Shown piece by piece: positions 33,235 to 43,092 of a stretch of DNA of 64,000 nt. The stretch is from Trifolium pratense. Its lineage: Eukaryota > Streptophyta > Magnoliopsida > Fabales > Fabaceae. How positions within the stretch are numbered: the stretch's first letter is position 1; every line of letters begins with the position of its first letter. Position numbers and translations under genes: made by a program. The notes beneath the pieces were generated by a model. That model was given only the letters and a program-made list of their open reading frames with translations. It did no database searches and was not told the origin of the DNA. Location: the NCBI RefSeq assembly GCF_020283565.1, contig NC_060061.1, positions 45,111,362-45,175,361 on the forward strand. The letters are read 5' to 3'.

Positions 33235-36226
33235 TCAAAAGGGTGAATCATGTGCGCTATGCAATTTAGTTTCATTCTTTTGACTTGCGTCACCGGAAGA
33301 AGTGCGGTAGAAATCTTCCAGGTAAGCTAAAGCTTCTGAGTTGTTGTTACAAACCTTCCACAGTGATGCAACCTCTCCTTTAGAGACAGTTCCCCAATCC
33401 TCACAAACATCTAAAAAGTCGAGCAGTTTTGAATAAAACAAATCGTAGTTCATCAACAGGAAGGGAACAGGAAGCTTTGATCCAATCCGTTCTAGCTGAA
33501 TTAATGCCAGCATCTCGAACACCTCATCTAGAGTACCAATCCCACCTGGAAGAGCAACAACAGCAGTTTTATCGAATGAATTGTTCCTCACTACAGCATC
33601 AACCAGCCCGTGCTTCCTTGCAGAGAAAAACCTGAACTTAAACACAGTGTGAGCAGTCAAATTTATTTTGGATCACCAATTTGAATGTAACGATATGATC
33701 ATGGGTTGTACACGGGTTGGGTCAGGTTTGACGAAAAAACATGCGAAACCAAGGGTGGTGGATCACCTGCAAGTAAGGTAATTTTCTGATGGTAAGTATG
33801 GATGAAAGTTGGATGCTGTCCATTCTCCAGCTTCTTTTCCTATCTTGAATCCACCAACCGGTTTCTCCGCTAGCAAAGCGCCTTGAGTAACAGCGTCCAT
33901 TAGTCCTGGTCCAGCCCCTGACCATGTAGTGCAGTCCAAAAGATTTGCTATCTGCGAAGAAACTTCAGGAGAAAAAAAATAAGAATAACTTATAAAGAAC
34001 TTTTTCACTGTCTCAATTGTTTGTGCCAGGAAAAACATTATTGGTTAATAAAAAGTATGAGTTCATAACAGAAGCTATTGTAAGAATTTACTTGCCTCTT
34101 TAGCCAATTCTTGTGCTTGCACATAATGTGAATGGCCCGAGCCCATCCTAGAAGAACCTAGATATACAACTCCTCTTCCTATTCTGTTTATGAGTTCATA
34201 ACATTGTTTGATCTCTTCTTTAACCTGCAATGTAATATAAATAAAAGAAAAAACTGAGAACTAAATAATTATTTGTATATAGTTAGATGCAATCATGCAA
34301 AGGAATTGGTTAGATAGAACTCCCCGCAGAAAGAATTTTCTAGAGAACCGATGTTATAAGGTCAATTACGAGCAAAGTTTTGAGCTATGATTTCGTTTTC
34401 GCTTCCTTTAGTGTTGTTGAATATCGGCCATGGCAGATTGTTTGACACCTGCCATGGCCAATTTGCAAAGGTATGGCATTCTATGGTGCTTTAAAATGGC
34501 GGATTTTTGGCTTTTCTCCATGTCCGCCATCAGCGACCAAAAACATTGCTCAAAACTAAATATAATACACCCTAGGTCCCGTAACACTGTCCATCATAAA
34601 TTGCATCTTGCATTGCTGAAAAAAACTTCACCAAAATTCCAAATGTGGTTTATCCATGGCATTGACTATCATCAATACCACCAAGTGCAATGTAAAAAAA
34701 GCACAACATGAAAATGAAAATAAATTTCAGAAACAATACATTTCATAGCATAAAATTATCATATGAATCCTAGAAGCCCGTAACTATTTCAAGCCCTATT
34801 AAAAGAAATTAAGTTTCACAACTAATCAATAAGAAATGAACCCTTGTATAAATGTGTCTTATCTTAGGTTACTCTATAAATAATTTTAGCAGATATCAGT
34901 TCCCACTAGAGGGAAGATTATATGTAAGATTTCTAGACAGGATGAAGATTTGTGTTTATATACACAACTTCTAATTAAATATTATCATATGAGTACGATT
35001 TTTCAAAAATTAGGTCCAAGATAAGGTGAAGAAAAATGCTAAAGTCTCGTCACAAATTGGCCATCTCATTAAAATTCACCAACTATTATCATTTCTAGCT
35101 TCCACAAAAGAAACCTCAGCAAAGACCCCACTATCATCTTCACAGATTTTGATTGCAACTACTTCCTCAACGATCTAAGTTCAATTGCACAACCTTACTC
35201 ATTACAATGCCAAAACCCACACACTATTTTGTCACTTGTTTCAGCTTCCCTAACCGAAAATCTTAACACATGCACACTAACTAAAAAAAAAAAGAATATC
35301 CACTGCAAATGTAATCAGGGATGGGGTGTTAGCTATATTGTTCATTTCTGTTTTCTTTTCTTTAATTCATTCAATATAGGTACTAGTTTACATCATATAC
35401 ATATCCTTTGCAAGGTTTTAATTAACAACAATTGTGATCGTGTTGCAATTCTTGGTATTACAGAGAATTACAGGCAAATATAGTTGGTGCAGACTCAGTG
35501 GTGGTTGCAGCTTAACTTAGGAGACATAAAAAATCATTACGGTGCTGCCATCACGGTGAAGGAGCTTTATTCATTCAAAACCCTATTTCAATGCACTAAA
35601 AGTTAAAACACAATATAGCTAACAGTTTAGTTTACATTGATTTCGCCTCCAAAATTGATTCTACTTGAAACTAGAAATTGTAGCTTCTCATTCTAGAATT
35701 GATTTTTACACTCAAATTTATTGTTCAACACACTTTTATATAAATGTATTGAAACATAAATCACTTTACCTTCAACTCAATTTTAGTCGAAATCAATTTT
35801 ACAGAACCCATTCACTCAAAATCAATTTTTTCTCACCGCAGAACCAAACATACACGCAGCTAGCTACTCTTGAGTCAGTCCAACAAAACACAAACAAATG
35901 GGTTTCCACATTCACAATTCTCATCACACATAAGCAAAAAAGTAGTAATCTTTTTAGCAACTGTATGAAAAAAAATATAATTATAAAAATGGGTGTGTTA
36001 GTGTTACCTCATTTGGGCTCTTTCTCTCATCGAACTCAATTGATTCTTGCTTGCTAACAAAAATTGCTGTGTGATTGGTCTTTTGGTTTGAGAGGTTGAA
36101 ACCGACGCTGTTCTTGTGTTGTGTTTTGCAGAATAATAATTTGGAGTTGATTAATCTACTGGTTTGATTATGAGTGGCTCTGAGCACAATATCTGAACCA
36201 AATGAAACTGTTAAAGAGAATCCCAT
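33235..36226 (-). CDS. LOG-like / lysine-decarboxylase-domain protein, probably plastid-targeted, 309 residues
   Basis: Four exons on the minus strand: 36226-36008, 34224-34096, 33951-33767 and 33631-33235, all in phase. Residues 1-73 are Ser/Thr/Asn-rich and basic, like a plastid transit peptide. The domain follows with VVYLGSSRMGSGHSHYVQAQELAKE, CTTWSGAGPGLMDAV and LPGGIGTLDEVFE, the conserved nucleotide-binding and PGGxGTxxE catalytic motifs of the LOG fold. LOG enzymes release active cytokinin bases from their riboside monophosphates. This longer subgroup is often only annotated as a putative lysine decarboxylase, so its substrate is uncertain. Intron 2 has a GC donor (GAG|GCAAGT). The start is the first ATG; a TTG eight codons upstream in frame is not used as a start. 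Confidence 0.85.
34400..34560. repeat. Repeat fragment in LOG intron 1 with gccatggc palindromes
   Basis: Contains several ggccatggc/ccatggcc palindromes and atggcggatttttggctttt, resembling a common legume MITE. Termini are not definable. Confidence 0.35.
35600..35865. mobile_element. Probable MITE in LOG intron 1
   Basis: Several gaaatcaatttt/aaaattgattct inverted motifs and the end phrase ccgcagaaccaaacatacac resemble a common legume MITE. Boundaries and target duplication are not clear. Confidence 0.4.
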
Positions 36227-36384
36227 AGTTGATATTCTCGAAAGGGTCAAACAATGTTACTTTACAAGGTTTGTGTCTTCTTCTGTGAACTCAGACAACA
36301 CATGAATCATACTGAGGTTTTGGAGAAAGTAGGCATAATTAGTGTATTGGTCCCTTAAATCATACTGAGGTTTTGGAGAAAGTA
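36227..36384. repeat. LOG 5' flank with a 53-bp tandem duplication
   Basis: The unit beginning aatcatactgaggttttgg occurs at 36305 and again at 36358. Each copy contains the flank of the adjacent MITE plus its first 20-odd bases. The duplication therefore post-dates the MITE insertion. Confidence 0.7.
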
Positions 36385-36795
36385 GGCATAATTAATGTAT
36401 TGGTCCGTTAAAGATATTTTAGATTTTACAATGGTCTCTTAAAGGTAAAAAGGTCCGGATTGGTCCCTTAAAGAAAAAAAAAAGGCCCGAATTGATCCCT
36501 TAAAGACATATAAGTTTGCCATATTGATCATTTTTGTTAAATTTTAACTCCAAATATAAAAAAAAATTCCAATTGTTAAAATTTTAAAAATTAATAAGGT
36601 TTTTGGTGGACCGCTTAGACTTAACGACATCCACAATTCAGTCAACTAAAACTAACGTTTTTTGTGAAAAATTGACGGAAAGGACCAATGTGAGAAGCGG
36701 ATGTGTCTTTAAGGGACCAATCCGGACCTTTTTTTCTTTAAGGGACCATTGTAAAACCTAAAATGTCTTTAAGGGACCAATAAACTAATTAAGCC
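36385..36795. mobile_element. Mutator-like MITE with long terminal inverted repeats and 9-bp target duplication
   Basis: Left end ggcataattaatgtattggt and right end reading inward ggcttaattagtttattggt. The inverted repeat continues for about 90 bp with phrases such as tttacaatggt and ggtccggattggtccctta. Flanking 9-mers gagaaagta at 36376-36384 and 36796-36804 are identical, as expected for a MULE-type insertion. At 411 bp it has no coding capacity. It lies about 160 bp upstream of the LOG-like ATG and could affect its promoter. Confidence 0.8.
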
Positions 36796-36889
36796 GAGAA
36801 AGTATATGTTTGCAATAACAAGGTTGTTTTATTTTATATTTTCTCTTTAGTCACTTCATTATCTTTTATACCTCTAAATATTCCAATTT

Positions 36890-37860
36890 TGTAATTGATA
36901 AAAATTTCGGTTCGCAGAAACTGAAGTTTTTTCTAATTCAAATTCAGGAAAAATTCGGTTAATAGAAACCGGATTTTTTTTTCAAGGCAAAAAAAATTCG
37001 GATCGTAAAAACCGAAATTTTTATTGAAGGGCAAAAAAGTAAAATCCAAAGGGAAAAAAGAACCATGAGAACCTAAAGAGAAAACATTGAATTTTTTTTC
37101 TTCATTTTCTAATGGGCTTTTATTAATTGAAGGTCCATTGAGATTTGGGGCTCATGTTGGCCCATGCTGAATAACCCAGATTTTTTTTGTATCTAAGATG
37201 GTTTGGAAGATACAATTTGAAAACGCTTAATTTTAGAACGTACGTTCTAAAATTAGTTAATTTTAGATTGTAACTTCCGAAATATAAAAAATTGAAAATA
37301 AAAAGACCATTTCGGAACGTAAGTTCCGAAATTAGTTAATTTCGAATTCTACAATCCAAAATTAGTTCATTTTGGAATGTACGTTCCAAAATTAATTAAT
37401 TTCGGAATGTAACTTCCGAAATATATAAAAAATAAAAAATTGGAAAAAAGTCATTTCGGAACGTACATTCCAAAATTAGTAACTTCCGAAATTTCATATT
37501 TTTTTTTTTGAAAAAAAGTCATTTCGAAACGCAAGTTCCAAAACTAACTAAGAGTAATTTGGTCAAAAAAGGGGACCTTAGAGCAACATAGGGGGCCGAG
37601 AGAGCAATTTTCCCATGCTGATACCACAGTAATGAAGAAATTAGCTAGCTTCTCTTCCAGCCCCACGATTCTTTTTTCCCCCAAAAATAACAATTTTTCC
37701 CTTGAATAAAAATTTCGGAACGCGTTTTTCGAAGTTTTTATAGTTCAAATTTGGAAAAAATTTGGAAAACACATTCTGAAGTTTTTATTCAAGGCAAAAA
37801 TAATTCGAAAAAGGCGTTCCGAAGTTTTTTCGCAAAGGCAAAAAAGGAAATTTAGATATG
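36890..37860. repeat. Array of short palindromes of the ttcggaacg/cgttccgaa type
   Basis: Repeated hairpin-forming units such as ttcggaacgtaagttccgaa (37305) are separated by attagttaatt-like linkers and by aaaaagtcatttcg stretches (about 37297, 37447 and 37517). Variants tttcggttcgcagaaactga (about 36905) and tttcggaacgcgtttttcga (about 37710) occur at the two ends. It is noncoding. It could be the interior of a transposon, but no terminal repeats were identified. Confidence 0.6.
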
Positions 37861-37861
37861 T

Positions 37862-38545
37862 CCAAAATGTTTGTTACGCTATAGCCACTGGCTAATGAGC
37901 TTCACTAGCTATGCCAATTTCTCAGGACAGATAATTAATGCTTCAAAATCTACCATCTTTGCTGGGAGCATATCTCAATCCAGACTGGGCTAAAATTATA
38001 CTTCAAGATCCTTAATTAAGCTTAACGAGGCCTCAAATTTAAAGATTTGTTGGTAATTACTTCATTGTGAAGCTAGCTGGGATAAAATTATGTTTGATAG
38101 AGAGCTCAGAAATGGTAGGCAGATAAATCATCATATATCATCCTATATTTGGAGTAGCATAAATGCTGCGTTCAATGTCATTTTGGAGAATTCTAGCTGA
38201 CAACTCAAAGAATGGGAGGATTCTTGGTGTGGTGAGCCACTCAAAGAATGACTTCAAATCAATGAATCGTTGTTAAGAGATCTACCTGTTAAAGTGTGTG
38301 ACATTATGCATAACCGGTCTTGGCTTATTCCTCAAAATTTAGATGTTATGTTTCATAACTTAAAGGACTTGGTTCAAAAAGTTAATATTCTTTTAGAAGA
38401 CTTACTGACAAGCTTATTTGGAACAGCTCCCCTAGTGGAGATTTGTCTATGAAAACTGCTTATGAGTTCAAGAGGCACAAAGCTCAAAACAAAAATTAGG
38501 CTAAGATCATTTGGTGTAAGGATGTTCCCCTTTCCATGTCCCTAT
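37862..38545 (+). mobile_element. L1-type LINE, left part of interrupted copy (RT C-terminus)
   Basis: Decayed frames match the RT C-terminal region of a LINE: SYANFSGQIINASKSTIFAG, then LNEASNLKICW, then LLRDLPVKVCDIMHNRSWLI, then SGDLSMKTAYEFKRHKAQN and AKIIWCKDVPLSMSLL. Several stops and shifts are present. The LINE resumes at 50117 after an 11.6 kb nest of LTR elements. Confidence 0.8.
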
Positions 38546-38911
38546 TGTCGGAACAAAATTGGTTCTGACAAACTCCTTAATGATTTTAAAGGTTTTGATG
38601 ATAACAAAGTATTAAATGTGCAATTGGTGTTACTAAAAATTGTTCTAGTGTGCAGGATCACAAGATAAAATTTTCTGATTACTCTGAACAATAATATAGA
38701 AAAGATAAGTTGAAGTTCTGGAACCAAGCTCTGAAAACTCTCAGAGGCTCTCAAGTTTTTGAAGCAGAAGAACCTCAAAGGATAACTTACTCAGACTCGG
38801 AATCACAAGTTGCTAGCAATTGTCAGAGGATGTCACCTGGGTTTAATGATTGAAGAATAATCATCTGGACTTCTGACAATACAAATGATTAAAGAATAAT
38901 CATAGTACATC

Positions 38912-39278
38912 TGTTAGAATATGATGCACATTTCTAGAATTTACTAGAATTCATTAGTAAGTTGTAGAATAATTAATAGTTATTAAGTGATGTTGTAAAC
39001 TTGTAGAACTTTCTAGATTACTTGAGTAGTTAGTAGAATAAGTAAGTACTAGGACATATCATGAATGATCTAGAATAAAGGATCTAGAATATGCCATCCA
39101 CACACCTATAAATATGTAACCATGACTCATTTGTAATGCATCCAAGTGGAGAGCAATTCAATATATTCTTGCTCTAAGTGATCCTCACACTACTTGCTAC
39201 TACTATTCAACTATCAACTAAGCATTCTACACTATCTAACTATTTTCTAAACTATCACTACTACCTCAACTACTAACA
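38912..39278 (+). repeat. 5' LTR of the deleted copia element
   Basis: A 367-bp LTR with TG and CA termini. A TATA-type box tataaata lies at 39107-39114, placing a probable transcript start shortly downstream. Confidence 0.88.
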
Positions 39279-39279
39279 G

Positions 39280-39291
39280 TGGTATCAGAGC
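39280..39291 (+). other. Primer binding site (initiator Met tRNA)
   Basis: The bases tggtatcagagc directly after the 5' LTR are complementary to the 3' end of plant initiator Met tRNA, the usual copia primer. Confidence 0.88.
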
Positions 39292-39387
39292 TACGTTCGA
39301 TCATACATTGGGCGTAGAAATTTCATTCAAATATTTCCAACCAAACCCTCCTTATATCTACATCATTTCTAAATTTTCCCCTAAGAC

Positions 39388-40326
39388 ATGGCTAATACCA
39401 TTCAACCATCATCTATGACTATCCCTATTTTCAATGGTGAAAACTATGACTTTTGGAGCATTAAAATGAAGACATTTTTTTGCTCTCAAGATTTATGGGA
39501 TATTGTAGATGAAGGATTTACTATTCCAGAAGACCTTTCAACTCTCAATGCTAGTCAGAAAAAAGAGTTGAAAGAAAATAAACAAAAAGATTCAAAGGCA
39601 CTATTCTTTCTACAACAAGCGGTAGAAGATAGTATCTTTCCAAGAATAATGGGAGCTACAAGTGCCAAAGATGCGTGGGGTACATTGAAGGAGGAGTTTC
39701 AAGGAAGTGACAAGGTACGTGCTATTAAACTTCAAACTCTAAGGCGTGAGTTTGAATTAATAAAAATGAAAGAGTCTGAGATTGTAAAAGACTACTATAC
39801 TAAAATAAAAGAATTAGTGAGTCAAATGAGATCATACAGGGATAATATTCTCGACAAAAGAATTGTTGAGAAAATTCTAATTTCCATTCCTCGTAAGTAT
39901 GATGCAATCGTGACTACGATTGAACAAACCAAAGATCTATCTACTATGTCGGTGACAGAATTAATAGGCTCACTAGAAGCTTATGAACAAAGATTGAGTA
40001 GGCATGATGACAATACATTTGAAAATGCCTTTCAATCAAAGCTCAAATTACGGTCTCATGATGATAGAAGATATGGAGGAAAGAAAAATCAAGATGAGTA
40101 TCCTCCATGTGACATATGCAAGAGGACAAATCACGCCGAGAAATATTGTCGATGGCGCGGGAAAGAGAATGTCAACACTGTAAGAAATTTGGACATGTGG
40201 AGAAAAATTGTTACAACAAAAATAAGTATCAAGCAAATTTCGTTGAAGAGCACGAGTGTGAGAATGATCAACATGACTATGAGCAATATCTTTTCTATGC
40301 TACACAAGGTTCCAATGATGAATTGA
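39388..40326 (+). CDS. gag of the deleted copia element
   Basis: A 312-residue frame. The gag domain (FNGENYDFWSIKMKTFF, TLRREFELIKMKESEIVKDY) is followed by a CCHC knuckle CDICKRTNHAEKYC. A second knuckle CQHCKKFGHVEKNC lies in another frame, so a one-base change near 40160-40170 separates gag from protease. The frame after CRWRGKENV is therefore out of register. Confidence 0.8.
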   Translation: MANTIQPSSMTIPIFNGENYDFWSIKMKTFFCSQDLWDIVDEGFTIPEDLSTLNASQKKELKENKQKDSKALFFLQQAVEDSIFPRIMGATSAKDAWGTLKEEFQGSDKVRAIKLQTLRREFELIKMKESEIVKDYYTKIKELVSQMRSYRDNILDKRIVEKILISIPRKYDAIVTTIEQTKDLSTMSVTELIGSLEAYEQRLSRHDDNTFENAFQSKLKLRSHDDRRYGGKKNQDEYPPCDICKRTNHAEKYCRWRGKENVNTVRNLDMWRKIVTTKISIKQISLKSTSVRMINMTMSNIFSMLHKVPMMN

Positions 40327-41015
40327 GCAAAAATTGGTACTTGGATAGCGGTTGCAGCAATCATATGGCCAAAGACGAGAGCATCTTCAAGGATATTGAT
40401 GACTCCGTCAAAGTAAAAGTTCGATTGGGAAATGGCACCGTCGTGGAATCTAAAGGCAAAGGCACTGTGATGGTGGAGACTAATAAAGGTACGAGATTCA
40501 TCAAAGATGTCCTGCTGGTTCCCAATCTCAAAGAAAATCTTTTGAGTATTGGACAAATGATGGAGAAAGGCTATATTCTTCATTTTGAAGGAGACACATG
40601 TTCAATATATGACAATAGTCACAAAAGACATGAGATAGCCAGAGTAAAAATGGACAAAAGGAATAGAAACTTTCCAATAAACTTCAAATATACTCCAATA
40701 CAACAATCAGACATAGGGGATATGGAACACGCAATAGAAGAACCAGGTACGCTACCTTCACCTTCACAACAAGAAATTTCTTCACCAGAATCTACTCCAA
40801 CGCGGGTAAAATCACCGGAGGATATATCTGAAACCTGCAACTTTTCCATGCTTGATTCTAAAAGTTATCAAGTGGCGTCAAAACAACAACTATGGACAAA
40901 AGACAATCAAGAAAAACTTCCAAGACTAAGAAAACCTTTATATGGACTCAAGAAAGCTCATCGAGAATGGTACAATAGAATTGATCACTGTCTCATCAAA
41001 CAAGGATTCGGATAG
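40170..41015 (+). CDS. Second zinc knuckle, protease and RT scrap of the deleted copia element
   Basis: In the shifted frame: knuckle CQHCKKFGHVEKNC, protease NWYLDSGCSNHMAKDESIF, then LLSIGQMMEKGYILHFEGD up to NFPINFKYT. The sequence then jumps to a Ser/Pro-rich linker and to LRKPLYGLKKAHREWYNRID from RT, and stops. Two deletion joins are thus visible: integrase lost, and most of RT lost. It has no polymerase activity. Confidence 0.75.
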   Translation, partial: CQHCKKFGHVEKNCYNKNKYQANFVEEHECENDQHDYEQYLFYATQGSNDELSKNWYLDSGCSNHMAKDESIFKDIDDSVKVKVRLGNGTVVESKGKGTVMVETNKGTRFIKDVLLVPNLKENLLSIGQMMEKGYILHFEGDTCSIYDNSHKRHEIARVKMDKRNRNFPINFKYTPIQQSDIGDMEHAIEEPGTLPSPSQQEISSPESTPTRVKSPEDISETCNFSMLDSKSYQVASKQQLWTKDNQEKLPRLRKPLYGLKKAHREWYNRIDHCLIKQGFG

Positions 41016-41076
41016 AACAAGTTTTGAGCAACGATGAACTATGGTTAGAGTTACCGAAATATGCATCAAGGAGGAG

Positions 41077-41441
41077 TGTTAGAATATGATGCACATTTCT
41101 AGAATTTACTAGAATTCATTAGTAAGTTGTAGAATAATTAATAGTTATTAATTGATGTTGTAAACTTGTAGAACTTTCTAGATTACTTGAGTAGTTAGTA
41201 GAATAAGTAAGTACTAGGACATATCATGAATGATCTAGAATAAAGGATCTAGAATATGCCATCCACACCTATAAATATGTAACCATGACTCATTTGTAAT
41301 GCATCCAAGTGGAGAGCAATTCAATATATTCTTGCTCTAAGTGATCCTCACACTACTTGCTACTACTATTCAACTATCAACTAAGCATTCTACACTATCT
41401 AACTATTTTCTAAACTATCACTACTACCTCAACTACTAACA
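41077..41441 (+). repeat. 3' LTR of the deleted copia element
   Basis: A 365-bp LTR preceded by the purine tract aaggaggag (41068-41076). It is near-identical to the 5' LTR. Confidence 0.88.
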
Positions 41442-41770
41442 ACATCATTCTTATCCTTATTCTTATCCTTAAATGGAGCGTATTGTACTATTGTACTATC
41501 TTACTTTAAATGGTAGAGCTTATCCTTCAAGGACAAGGTAGTGGAATTTTATTACTCCTTATGACAAAAAATTGAAAATTACACTACAAGGATTGCACTA
41601 TTCTAGCTGGCAATCAAATGCTTTTGTGCTTGAGCATAGGAAGTCTCTTGTTAGTGAACTTGAGCAAAGGAAGTCAATTGCTCTGTGCTTGACCACTTGT
41701 AATCTTTAGTGATTATAGTGAACTCCCTTGGAAATGCAAGGAGACTGGAGTATCCTCGGATTGTGAGGGG

Positions 41771-43078
41771 TGTTGGAAAATCGTTTTATAAAACACTTTT
41801 ATAAACGCAGCGGAATTTTAAAATTACGATTTCCCATCAATGGATTCTTGTGAATGAGCATGATCAGGTCTAGAATATTACCTTTGAAGAACAAATCTGT
41901 GGCCGCCTTTATCGATCACAAGCACCGCACTTGCAGCACCTCCACTTAGTCCACACGAACAGGAACCTTCGATCTCACAGTGCTAGCTGTTCTTGGATGA
42001 AGGCTGAGGGAATTTTGTGCGGTTTAGGGTTTAGAGAAATTCAGAATTTTTCTAAACTCAGTTAGGGTTTCAAAAGTGTAACTTCTGAACTTCATAAGGC
42101 TCTATTTATAGAGTTTCTTATGAGGTCTTTAGTTTACACGAAATTGGGCTTCTCAAGCCCAATAACCGTTTTTCACTAACTGCACCCCCACAATAAGTCT
42201 TACTTATTTTTCCCTTCTTAACTGTCCTTATGTGTGTGACCCTGTAGGTTCTTATGACGTTGGCAATAATATTAATCGTAATATTATAAACAGTGAGCGG
42301 TATCTAGCAACACATCACTGTTACCCAAGTCATAGGAATGTCACGTGATCTGACTAACCTTTCCGTGATAAATATCTTGTGCACAATTACCCTTTTGTCC
42401 TCATGTCTATATTGAACACAAGGCATAGTATGTCATCCTTGTCTAGTTCAATATTGGGCCCATAGACATATCTCCCGTTATGTAGGAGGGACAAATTCCA
42501 TCTAGGTCACTCATGTCCCTCAGCATGATTCGTGGGATACCCATCAACCATCTTTATAATTATCCAGTTACGGATAACGTTTGAATGACAACAAGGTATT
42601 ACACTCCTGCATCTAGGGTACATAGTGGTTTCAGGTCGAAGGGTGGAATACACCTTTTATCACTATGAGAAAACTTATGACATTTCATAACACTCTATGT
42701 AGTATTCTCATGGTGGGTCAATCCGATATAAAGTTACCCTTAACATTTATATCTATGTGAAGACTTGATAACTCATTATCCATGATCAGTGAGATATGAT
42801 CATCAGTCTACCAACATAATAGTCTTTATGCTTTATCGTTATCCCATTTCACAATAAAACTTGACTATGGATATGTTTAAGAATAGTGTTCTTATATTTA
42901 ATGGAATCTCACGATTAAGTCATACTTAACGTTCCATAAGTGAACTGACTATTCTAGGGACTTTATCATTTTAACATATATAAAATTAATAAAGAAAAGC
43001 CTTTTATTTGATAAGTAAATTATTCAATACATTTATTATTCAATTATAAATAATTGGCCTCTAGGGCTTACACCAACA
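41771..43078 (-). repeat. 3' LTR of the intact copia element
   Basis: A 1308-bp LTR. In element sense the 3' LTR begins TGTTGGTGTAAGCCC directly after the purine tract. Confidence 0.92.
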
Positions 43079-43089
43079 ATCTCCCACTA
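43079..43089 (-). other. Polypurine tract of the intact copia element
   Basis: On the minus strand agtgggagat lies immediately before the 3' LTR, the expected plus-strand priming site. Confidence 0.75.
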
Positions 43090-43092
43090 GCA

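Larger units (their letters stand above)
38912..41441 (+). mobile_element. Internally deleted (non-autonomous) Ty1/copia element, 2.53 kb
   Basis: Two LTRs (38912-39278 and 41077-41441) start TGTTAGAATATG and end CTAACA. They differ by one substitution and a 2-bp indel. Flanking 5-mers acatc at 38907-38911 and 41442-41446 are identical. The PBS tggtatcagagc and a purine tract remain. Internally only gag, protease and a scrap of RT survive; integrase, most of RT and RNase H are deleted. The structure indicates either mobilisation in trans by a relative or deletion after insertion. Confidence 0.9.

Noticed and set aside
40116..40326. Programmed frameshift between gag and protease in the 2.5 kb copia element
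   Set aside because: The frame change falls between two zinc knuckles within gag, an unlikely place for a recoding site, and the element is already defective.
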